Positions 1 to 5,088 of a stretch of DNA of 7,770 nt are shown here, piece by piece. A program made the translations under genes and the position numbers. Each line of letters opens with the position of its first letter. The stretch's first letter is position 1. The notes below the pieces were generated by a model, which was not told the origin of the DNA, did no database searches, and was given only the letters and a program-made list of their open reading frames with translations. Origin of the DNA: Thiotrichaceae bacterium (lineage in GTDB: Bacteria > Pseudomonadota > Gammaproteobacteria > Thiotrichales > Thiotrichaceae); the NCBI GenBank assembly GCA_026992705.1, contig JALWYT010000080.1:1-7770 (forward strand). Reading direction: 5' to 3'.

Positions 1-1
1 G

Positions 2-160
2 GGTGGAATGGGCACATTACACCGTCGCTTTTCAGGGTGTAATAAACAAGTTCGTGCAAAACCTTTCAAGGCTCAAAGTGAAGAGTATCGTAATTTAGAA
101 TATTTCTTAACGTATATGAGTAATGGCTTAGAGTTAAATGGTCCTAGTGCAAGAAAATAA
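2..160 (+). CDS. soxA: SoxA, C-terminal end (partial)
   Basis: This is the last 52 residues of SoxA, the c-type cytochrome subunit of periplasmic SoxXA. SoxXA oxidatively couples thiosulfate to the SoxY cysteine. The frame is open from base 2 to TAA at 158-160, so the gene starts upstream of the window. The visible tail has the family signature: a HRRFSGC stretch, then VRAKPF, EEYRNLEYFLTYMSNG and a final NGPSARK. The cysteine of SGC (codon 38-40) sits where SoxA proteins keep the cysteine that ligates the catalytic heme and is found as a persulfide; this role comes from family knowledge. The CXXCH heme motifs lie outside the window. soxK follows after 15 nt, so the two are very likely co-transcribed. 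Identity is strong from the tail alone; heme number cannot be judged. Confidence 0.93.
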   Translation, partial: GGMGTLHRRFSGCNKQVRAKPFKAQSEEYRNLEYFLTYMSNGLELNGPSARK

Positions 161-175
161 GGGTAAAAAAAAATT

Positions 176-487
176 ATGTTAAAAAAAATATTATCAATTA
201 CAATACTTACGGTTATTTTCACAGTACCTAGCTTTGCTGAAGAAAATGCTGATACCTTTAAAGCCGCATTAGAAACGGCCAAAGCTGCTCAAAAAGCAGC
301 AGCTGACGTTGGTGGTGAATGGCGAGATATTGGTAAATTTCTAAAAAAAGCAGAAGAAGCGGCAGCCTCTGGTAATTTTAATAAAGCAGTAAAGCTTGCT
401 AAAAAAGCCACTTTCCAAGCAGAAACTGGAAAAGCACAAATGGAGAACCAAAAGAATCTAGATTTTCCAAGTTATTTTACAAAATAA
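176..487 (+). CDS. soxK: SoxK, SoxXA-binding protein (SAXB)
   Basis: This is a small periplasmic accessory protein of 103 residues that binds SoxXA and raises its activity, by homology to the SoxXA-binding proteins of Chlorobaculum and gammaproteobacteria. Residues 1-21 form a Sec signal peptide (lysines at 3-4, a hydrophobic core, then a PSFA|EE cleavage site). The mature part is lysine/alanine-rich and helical. It carries the family block GGEWRDIGKFLKKAEEAA followed by GNFNKAVKLAKKA and ends in NLDFPSYF. The length is typical for the family. ATG at 176 is the only start that gives a proper signal peptide. The Shine-Dalgarno is weak (AAGGG overlapping the soxA stop, about 12 nt upstream), which fits translation linked to soxA. 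A hairpin terminator at 524-570 ends the unit. Confidence 0.93.
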   Translation: MLKKILSITILTVIFTVPSFAEENADTFKAALETAKAAQKAAADVGGEWRDIGKFLKKAEEAAASGNFNKAVKLAKKATFQAETGKAQMENQKNLDFPSYFTK

Positions 488-523
488 TGTTGTTTAATTT
501 ATTACAATCTAGAATTAAATACA

Positions 524-570
524 ATCTAGCTGGTCACTAAATATTAGTGACACTCAGCTAGATAGTTTTA
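524..570 (+). terminator. Rho-independent terminator after soxK
   Basis: The left arm ATCTAGCTGGTCACTA (524-539) pairs fully with the right arm 545-563. The loop is AATAT and there is one 3-nt bulge (ACT, 552-554), giving 16 base pairs. A short T-run (TTTT, 566-569) follows directly. It lies 37 nt past the soxK stop and fits the end of a soxA-soxK transcript. The T-run is short, so some read-through is possible. Confidence 0.75.
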
Positions 571-604
571 AGGCTTTCTAAGTGTTACAATTAGATTAAA
601 GTTC

Positions 605-664
605 TAGGATAACACAAAAATATAAGTAGATTATGTCCATATTCTACTATTTAGTGGTATCCTA
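605..664. repeat. 60-bp imperfect inverted repeat in the soxK-soxY gap
   Basis: TAGGATA (605-611) pairs with TATCCTA (658-664). After one mismatch CAC (613-615) pairs with GTG (654-656), and after another AAA (617-619) pairs with TTT (650-652). Inside these, AGTAGA (625-630) pairs with TCTACT (643-648) around a 12-nt loop. No T-run follows, so it is not a standard terminator. TAACAC (610-615) could instead pair with GTGTTA (582-587), which would compete with the outer stem. Confidence 0.55.
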
Positions 665-694
665 ATATTCTTGAATCAATTATATTTTCGATTT

Positions 695-762
695 AGAAGT
701 CTCTAAGCTCAAATCACAAGTTGCTTATTCGATGGGCTTGTTTGGTTTCATTAGGGACTTCT
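695..762. repeat. 12-bp inverted repeat upstream of soxY
   Basis: AGAAGTCTCTAA (695-706) pairs over its full length with TTAGGGACTTCT (751-762), with a single G-U pair. The 44-nt loop holds a second short stem, ACAAG (716-720) with CTTGT (737-741). It ends 60 bp before the soxY start, so it could be a 5'-leader structure if transcription begins upstream. No riboswitch family is recognised. Confidence 0.5.
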
Positions 763-822
763 TTAAAGGAAATGAAATTTAAAAGTTCAATCACTTAAAC
801 AATAAATTATTGGAATTTAACA

Positions 823-1302
823 ATGAAACGAAGAAGTTTTGTAACAGGAACATTGTCAGCTAGTGCAGCTGGTTTGGCAGTTGGAGCAGGTTTACTCAGC
901 CCTGCAACATTATTTGCAGCAGATGATGCAGAACAAGCAAAACAAGCTAGTACTGGAGATACCCCCGAAAAAAGTAGTTTTGATATGAAAACTGTCGAAG
1001 CAGCGGAAGCATCTGAGGCGGTAAAATTAAAAGCTCCAGAAATTGCAGAAAATGGTGCCGTTGTACCCGTCACTGTCGATGCTACAGGTGTCGAAGGTGC
1101 TACAGAAATCACTCTTGTAGCTGCTGAAAATCCTGAACCACTAGTTGCAGTATTTCATATTGGTGATGATGCCTTAGCTTATGCTTCTACACGTATTAAA
1201 ATGGGTAAAACAGGTGATGTAATTGCACTTGTAACAGCAGGTGATAAAACACTAAAAGCTATTAAAAATGTTAAAGTTACAATCGGCGGTTGTGGCGGTT
1301 AA
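823..1302 (+). CDS. soxY: SoxY, sulfur-carrier protein
   Basis: SoxY is the periplasmic carrier subunit to which thiosulfate and its sulfur intermediates are bound during Sox turnover. The protein has 159 residues and ends in GGCGG. Cys157 is the swinging-arm cysteine that carries the substrate. The N-terminus is a Tat signal (KRRSFV with Arg3-Arg4, then an Ala/Gly/Leu core, cleavage near LFA-AD at 32-33), so SoxY folds and binds SoxZ before export. An Ala/Glu/Lys-rich linker (about 34-65) precedes the immunoglobulin-like carrier domain. The ATG at 823 has only a weak GGA about 8 nt upstream but is required by the Tat motif. soxZ begins 24 nt downstream. Compared with its neighbours nothing is broken or missing. 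Confidence 0.97.
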   Translation: MKRRSFVTGTLSASAAGLAVGAGLLSPATLFAADDAEQAKQASTGDTPEKSSFDMKTVEAAEASEAVKLKAPEIAENGAVVPVTVDATGVEGATEITLVAAENPEPLVAVFHIGDDALAYASTRIKMGKTGDVIALVTAGDKTLKAIKNVKVTIGGCGG

Positions 1303-1326
1303 TTTAGAATATAAAGGAGTTTAAAC

Positions 1327-1638
1327 ATGGCTGCTAAAATTAAAGCCCGTGCTAAAGCAAAAGACGGTGTCGTTACAGTAAAAGCATTAATGAGTCACCC
1401 AATGGAAACAGGTCGTCGTAAAGATAAAAAGACGAAAGAAGTTATTCCAGCACATTATATCAAAACAGTTACAGTGACATCGGGTGATAAAACATTATTA
1501 ACTGCAGATTGGACTGGCTCAATCTCGAAGAACCCATACCTAGCATTTAAATATAATGGTGCAGCAGGCGATACACTGACAATTAAATGGGTTGATAACA
1601 AAGATGAGTCTGCCTCAATTGATGTAACCGTTAAATAA
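1327..1638 (+). CDS. soxZ: SoxZ, SoxY partner protein
   Basis: SoxZ pairs with SoxY to form the SoxYZ heterodimer that presents the carrier cysteine to SoxXA and SoxB. It has 103 residues, the usual length, with the family features SHPMETGRRKD near residues 23-33, IPAHYIKTV around 44-52, and the WTGSISKNPYLAFKY segment in the second half. It has no cysteine and no signal peptide. In this family it is exported together with Tat-targeted SoxY, which fits the missing signal. AAGGAG at 1314-1319 is a strong Shine-Dalgarno 7 nt before ATG. soxY and soxZ form one unit. The stop codon lies inside a perfect all-AT palindrome (1633-1648), too AT-rich to be a strong terminator. Confidence 0.97.
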   Translation: MAAKIKARAKAKDGVVTVKALMSHPMETGRRKDKKTKEVIPAHYIKTVTVTSGDKTLLTADWTGSISKNPYLAFKYNGAAGDTLTIKWVDNKDESASIDVTVK

Positions 1639-1679
1639 TTAATTATTTTATTACTATACCTAATCCCTTAATATGTAAT

Positions 1680-1709
1680 CAGATTAATACAGATTCAGGT
1701 CTAATACAG
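1680..1709. repeat. Short direct repeats upstream of soxB
   Basis: CAGATT occurs at 1680-1685 and again 10 bp later at 1690-1695. TAATACAG occurs at 1685-1692 and 17 bp later at 1702-1709. The regular spacing on one DNA face (10 bp) is what a direct-repeat activator site would look like. The region is AT-rich, so chance repeats cannot be excluded. Confidence 0.35.
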
Positions 1710-1738
1710 TCTATCTAACAACTTACTTATCAGAACAA

Positions 1739-1754
1739 GCATTTACGTAAATGC
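1739..1754. promoter_or_regulatory. Perfect 16-bp palindrome, candidate operator for soxB
   Basis: GCATTTACGTAAATGC is a perfect palindrome with no T-run after it, so a protein-binding site is more likely than a terminator. Its centre (1746/1747) lies about 60 bp upstream of the start point predicted from the TATAAT at 1795-1800, where class I activators bind. It does not match CRP, FNR or LexA consensus sites. The regulator is unknown. Confidence 0.5.
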
Positions 1755-1794
1755 AACTCACATAAACTGAATAAAGTAAAGGATATACAACCTT

Positions 1795-1800
1795 TATAAT
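1795..1800 (+). promoter_or_regulatory. Candidate -10 box of the soxB promoter
   Basis: TATAAT matches the sigma-70 -10 consensus exactly and lies 53 bp before the soxB start. No good -35 box is found 16-18 bp upstream (TAAAGT-like sequence only). That would suit an activator-dependent promoter using the palindrome at 1739-1754. Confidence 0.5.
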
Positions 1801-1852
1801 CCTAACCTCGAATCATATTAACAATGCTTCACTAAATGAAGAGGGTCATGCT

Positions 1853-3766
1853 ATGCCTACAATGGACAGACGAACATTTTTAAAACTTTTAGCCATGGGT
1901 GCAACTGGAGCATCAGTAGTAAGCTTCCCTTGGTTACAACATGCTTACGCAGAGAACTTTACACCTAAAGATTTCTACAATGTTCCTAAAAAAGGGCAAA
2001 TGAGAATTCTTCATACCACTGATTTACACGCTCAATTACTTCCTGTTTATTTCCGTGAACCGAATGTCAACCTTGGTTTTGCTGATGCATTTAATCGACC
2101 ACCGCATATCGTTGGTGAAAAATTATTAGAAACTATGCAATTACCAAAAGATAGTATTGAGTCTTATGCTTATACTTATCTTGACTTTGAAGAAGCTGCA
2201 AAAAAATATGGAAAAATGGGAGGCTATGCCCACATAAAAACACTACTTGATATGCTACGCGAACAAGCAGGTGGTGTAGAAAATACAGTAACGTTAGACG
2301 GTGGTGACTTGTGGCAGGGCTCTGGTACATCATTATGGACTCGTGGTGTTGATATGGTTGAAGCTTCTAATATTCTTGGTGTTAATGTTATGGTTGGACA
2401 CTGGGAGTTTACCTATGAAGAACAAGAAGTCTTAAGTAACGTTGCTTTATTTAAAGGTAATTTTATTGGACAAAATGTCCGTGTAAAAGAAGATTCTCTG
2501 ATGGATGACAACTATGCAGAGTTAGTTGATAAGAATGATGGTCGTGGTCTGTTTGATGAAGATGCTGGTTATGCTTTCCAGCCCTATGTTATGAAAGAAA
2601 TTGGCGGCAAACGTCTTGCTATTATTGGTCAGGCATTCCCAAGAACAGCGAATGCCAACCCACCCGAATTCTTCCCTGACTGGTCATTTGGTTTGCGTGA
2701 AGATGATATGAAAGCCCTTGTCAGAAAAGTACGCGAAGAAGAAAAACCTGATGTCGTCGTTATGTTGTCACACAATGGTATGGATGTTGATATTAAAATG
2801 GGTGAAAACATTCCAGGTCTTGATGCCGTTTTCGGTGGACATACGCATGATGGTATGCCACAGCCTATTCCTGTTAAGAACAAAGAAACCGGAAAAACCT
2901 GCTTAGTGACCAACGCGGGCTCAAATGGTAAATTTGTCGGCGTAATGGATATTGATATTCAAGACGGAAAGCCTAATTTATACTATAAGATGTTACCTGT
3001 TATCACCAATATGCTAGATGCTGACCCAGAAATGGAAGCCTATTTAAAGCAAATGCGTGATACAAAATATGATGAAAAAATCATTGAAAGCCGCAACCCA
3101 GAGCGTCGTTACAGTAAAGATCGTCTAGGGAAAACATTCAAAGAAATTCTTGAAGAAAAACTCGCCATTGCTGACCGCTTACTCTATCGCCGCGGTAACT
3201 TTATGGGAACATGGGATCAAATCTTATGCAATGCCTTGCGTGAAGAATACGATGCGGATATTGCCCTATCTGCAGGTGTTCGTTGGGGCACAACAACATT
3301 GAAAGGCGACTGGATTACCATGGAAGATGTCATGAGCCAATGCTCCATGACTTATGCTGAAACTTATGTTAATGAAATGACCGGCAAACAGCTTCTCAAT
3401 GTATTAGAACAAGTTGCTGACAATTTATTCGACCCTGATCCTTATCTACAATCAGGCGGCGACATGGTGCGTGTTGGTGGCATGGACTATACCATTGAAC
3501 CAGCTAAAAAATTATACGAAAGAATTACAGATGCTCGTTTGGATGATGGTACACCAATTGATCCTAAGAAAACATATAAAGTTGCTGGTTGGGCAGTTGT
3601 AAACCACACCCCTGATGGGCGTTTAATGTGGGATGTTGTACGAGATTATATCTTAAAGCATAAAGGTGAGGATAATGTATTAAAACTTGCAAAAATCAAT
3701 CACCCTAAACTAATTGGGGTAGCAAATAATCCTGGTATTGCTGATTATCCAGGTAAAGTGAATTAA
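1853..3766 (+). CDS. soxB: SoxB, thiosulfohydrolase
   Basis: SoxB is the periplasmic di-manganese hydrolase that releases sulfate from the sulfonate bound to the SoxY cysteine. It has 637 residues. Residues 1-33 are a Tat signal with DRRTFLK at 5-11 and cleavage near HAYA-EN. The N-terminal metallophosphoesterase-like domain has all the metal motifs: HTTDLH (Asp57, His59), GGDLWQGSG (Asp152), GHWEFTY (His183, the SoxB replacement for GNHE of 5'-nucleotidases), LSHNGMDVD (His307) and GGHTHDG (His330, His332). The C-terminal 5'-nucleotidase-like substrate domain carries RRGNFMGTWDQ (446-456), GVRWGTT (475-481), and NLFDPDPYLQSGGDMVRVGG (524-543). ATG at 1853 has GAGGG 7 nt upstream; the internal ATG at 1862 would still leave the Tat motif. 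The protein is longer than the 560-590 residues I recall as common, through extra residues near 211-240 and 408-430 and a C-terminal tail. It stands alone, separated by over 200 bp on each side. Confidence 0.97.
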   Translation: MPTMDRRTFLKLLAMGATGASVVSFPWLQHAYAENFTPKDFYNVPKKGQMRILHTTDLHAQLLPVYFREPNVNLGFADAFNRPPHIVGEKLLETMQLPKDSIESYAYTYLDFEEAAKKYGKMGGYAHIKTLLDMLREQAGGVENTVTLDGGDLWQGSGTSLWTRGVDMVEASNILGVNVMVGHWEFTYEEQEVLSNVALFKGNFIGQNVRVKEDSLMDDNYAELVDKNDGRGLFDEDAGYAFQPYVMKEIGGKRLAIIGQAFPRTANANPPEFFPDWSFGLREDDMKALVRKVREEEKPDVVVMLSHNGMDVDIKMGENIPGLDAVFGGHTHDGMPQPIPVKNKETGKTCLVTNAGSNGKFVGVMDIDIQDGKPNLYYKMLPVITNMLDADPEMEAYLKQMRDTKYDEKIIESRNPERRYSKDRLGKTFKEILEEKLAIADRLLYRRGNFMGTWDQILCNALREEYDADIALSAGVRWGTTTLKGDWITMEDVMSQCSMTYAETYVNEMTGKQLLNVLEQVADNLFDPDPYLQSGGDMVRVGGMDYTIEPAKKLYERITDARLDDGTPIDPKKTYKVAGWAVVNHTPDGRLMWDVVRDYILKHKGEDNVLKLAKINHPKLIGVANNPGIADYPGKVN

Positions 3767-3809
3767 CTTAAAGAAAGTGATTAAACTATAAATAGCTTTA
3801 CAGAGAATG

Positions 3810-3875
3810 AGGAAGGTATTACTGTTAAAGTATTGATAATATAGTGAAAAGACCTCCTACTACAGTTATTTTTTT
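3810..3875 (+). terminator. Possible terminator after soxB
   Basis: AGGAAGGT (3810-3817) can pair with ACCTCCT (3852-3858) with one bulged A. A run of seven Ts (3869-3875) follows 10 nt later. The loop is long (34 nt) and the gap to the T-run is larger than usual, so the call is weak. It is the best candidate in the 244-bp gap after soxB. Confidence 0.35.
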
Positions 3876-3916
3876 ATTATTATATCCATTTAGCTTGTTA
3901 AAAAGTGTATCAAATC

Positions 3917-3945
3917 AAGACAATACCGCTCAAAAGGGTTATACT
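3917..3945 (+). promoter_or_regulatory. Candidate promoter of the BON-LysM/DUF937 unit
   Basis: AAGACA (3917-3922) and TATACT (3940-3945) are separated by 17 bp, a fair sigma-70 arrangement (4/6 and 5/6 matches). Transcription would start about 60 nt before the ATG at 4011, downstream of the possible soxB terminator. Confidence 0.4.
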
Positions 3946-4010
3946 TCGAAGGTCTAGTAAAAAACTTAAAATAACTAGCTAAATTAGCAATATAATTCAA
4001 AGGAGTTAAC

Positions 4011-4451
4011 ATGGGACTTTTCGATTTTGCAAAAGATATTGGTAAAAAAATTTTTGGTAATAATGATGATGCGGGTGAAAAGCTAAAACAACATATTGAA
4101 GAAGATAACCCAGGTGTTAGTGATTTGGAAATAAAGGTCGATGGTGACACTGCAATTATCAAAGGTGAAGCGGATTCTCCCGAAGCAATGGAAAAAGTAG
4201 TACTTATGGTAGGCAATGCTATGGGAATTAGCAATGTAGAAGCCAGTGAACTTGATTATCCTGAAACTGAAACAGTTATTGAATCACAATTTTATATTAT
4301 CAAAGAAGGTGACACACTTTGGGGTATTGCAAAAGCGTTTTATGGAAATGGTGCAAAACATGAGCTGATATTTGCGGCTAATCGTGAAGTCATCAAAGAT
4401 CCTGATAAAATTTTCCCTGGTCAAAAGATTCGCATCCCAGCAGAATCGTAA
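4011..4451 (+). CDS. kbp: Kbp/YgaU-like BON and LysM domain protein
   Basis: A 146-residue protein with the same order and length as E. coli Kbp (YgaU, 149 residues), a cytoplasmic potassium-binding protein. The amphipathic start MGLFDFAKDIGKKIFG is followed by a BON domain at about 22-88, including VDGDTAIIKGEADSPEAMEK, and a LysM domain at 94-143 (FYIIKEGDTLWGIAKAFYG, then IFPGQKIRIP). There is no signal peptide, so despite the LysM domain a cytoplasmic role is expected, as for Kbp. AAAGGAG (3999-4005) is a strong Shine-Dalgarno 5 nt before ATG. The DUF937 gene starts 21 nt downstream and is almost certainly co-transcribed. Potassium binding is transferred from the E. coli homologue and is not visible in the residues. 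There is no evident link to the sox genes. Confidence 0.88.
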   Translation: MGLFDFAKDIGKKIFGNNDDAGEKLKQHIEEDNPGVSDLEIKVDGDTAIIKGEADSPEAMEKVVLMVGNAMGISNVEASELDYPETETVIESQFYIIKEGDTLWGIAKAFYGNGAKHELIFAANREVIKDPDKIFPGQKIRIPAES

Positions 4452-4472
4452 CAAAAATATAGGAGATGGATC

Positions 4473-4907
4473 ATGGATATGGGTGATATTATTCAAATTG
4501 GTGCACAATTATTCCAAACTAAACTCGATAAAGATGGTGATGGATTGGATATTGGTGATATTACATCAGCAATTAGTGGTCTAGTATCAGATGATGATGG
4601 TAATATTGATATTAGCTCAATTATTTCTAATCTGAATTCTGGTGGATTTGCATCATTAGTTGGGTCTTGGTTAGGGGATGGTGATAATGATGAAATTGAA
4701 CCTAGTCAAATTCAAGAAATTTTTGGTAGTGATAAAATTTCAGAGTTTGCAGAGAAATTAGGACTTGATGAAGATAGTGCACTTAATGGTTTAGCTGGTG
4801 CAATTCCTACAATTATTGATAAATCTAGCAGTGGTGGTAGCTTACTTGATTCCATTGGTGGAATCTCCGGTGCTATTGGTCTGGCTAGCAAATTATTCGG
4901 TCGATAA
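4473..4907 (+). CDS. YidB/DUF937 family protein with acidic N-terminal loops
   Basis: This 144-residue protein has a DUF937 (YidB-like) core at about 57-118: GGFASLVGSWLGDGDNDEI, then PSQIQEIFGSDKISEFAEKL and a region ending in LAGAIPTIIDK. The biochemical function of the family is not established. Before the core are two acidic Asp/Gly loops, DKDGDGLDIGDI (19-30) and SDDDGNIDISSI (39-50), which look like Ca2+-binding EF-hand or dockerin loops but lack the standard position-12 acid. The C-terminus (119-144) is Gly/Ser/Leu-rich. No signal peptide or clear membrane segment is present. AGGAG (4461-4465) is 7 nt before the ATG. The pairing with a BON-LysM gene suggests a shared envelope or ion-related job, which is inference. 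Confidence 0.85.
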   Translation: MDMGDIIQIGAQLFQTKLDKDGDGLDIGDITSAISGLVSDDDGNIDISSIISNLNSGGFASLVGSWLGDGDNDEIEPSQIQEIFGSDKISEFAEKLGLDEDSALNGLAGAIPTIIDKSSSGGSLLDSIGGISGAIGLASKLFGR

Positions 4908-4915
4908 ATAATACC

Positions 4916-5041
4916 TTAAGAAGACTCTGATTAAGTCCAAAATATTGGAAGCGACACTTTAGTATCGCTTGTAAAGTATTGGAATACTATTGTTTCGGGC
5001 GAGGCTAAAGCCTCACTTCTTACTTGATCAGAGCTCCTTAA
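4916..5041. repeat. 126-bp inverted-repeat element with cloverleaf-like folding
   Basis: The arms 4916-4936 and 5022-5041 pair over 19 positions with one G-U pair, one mismatch and one bulged A. Four small local palindromes lie between them: CCAA/TTGG (4937-4948), AAGCGA/TCGCTT (4949-4970, extended by AC/GT), AGTATT/AATACT (4975-4988) and GAGGC/GCCTC (5001-5014). No T-run follows, no ORF is inside, and it is not a tRNA. It sits between the convergent DUF937 and uvrB genes. It could be a small non-autonomous mobile repeat, a structured RNA or a bidirectional 3'-end structure. No target duplication is evident at its edges. Confidence 0.55.
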
Positions 5042-5043
5042 TA

Positions 5044-5088
5044 TATTCCCACGATTACATTTGTGGGAATACATATCCGCCTTTTTTT
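5044..5088 (+). terminator. Hairpin plus T-tract ending the + strand unit
   Basis: TATTCCCAC (5044-5052) and GTGGGAATA (5063-5071) form a perfect 9-bp stem around a 10-nt loop. Seven Ts follow at 5082-5088, after a 10-nt gap that is longer than ideal. The T-tract overlaps the uvrB stop codon on the other strand. Read from uvrB, the same hairpin begins 15 nt after the stop but has no T-run behind it, so its effect on uvrB is doubtful. Confidence 0.45.

Larger units (their letters stand above)
488..822. other. Structured 335-bp gap between soxK and soxY
   Basis: No convincing gene is present. From left to right it holds a direct repeat TACAATCTAG (503-512 and 520-529), the soxK terminator (524-570), an extended imperfect hairpin (605-664), a hairpin with a long loop (695-762), and an open frame from 675 to TAA at 782 whose only ATG (732) has no ribosome binding site. 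The soxYZ promoter must lie here if the terminator works. I found no -35/-10 pair close to consensus; TTGAAT at 671-676 with TAGAAG at 694-699 (17-nt spacer) is the least poor. Confidence 0.7.

Noticed and set aside
73..282. 69-codon open frame on the - strand over soxA/soxK
   Set aside because: It is antisense to two well-supported genes, has no family resemblance and its low-complexity sequence mirrors the AT-rich soxK leader.
772..798. Eight-codon leader ORF (MKFKSSIT) before soxY
   Set aside because: AAGGA sits only one base before the ATG, too close to work, and the peptide has no run of codons that would suggest attenuation.
807..1112. 101-codon - strand open frame over soxY
   Set aside because: It is a shadow of the alanine-rich soxY coding sequence, as its Ser/Ala composition shows.
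1633..1648. Perfect AT-only palindrome at the soxZ stop as a terminator
   Set aside because: It has no G-C pairs, so the hairpin would be too weak, and such palindromes are expected by chance in this base composition.
4916..5041. tRNA or CRISPR reading of the intergenic palindromes
   Set aside because: No tRNA acceptor/anticodon/T-arm sequence is present, and there are no equal-length direct repeats with spacers.
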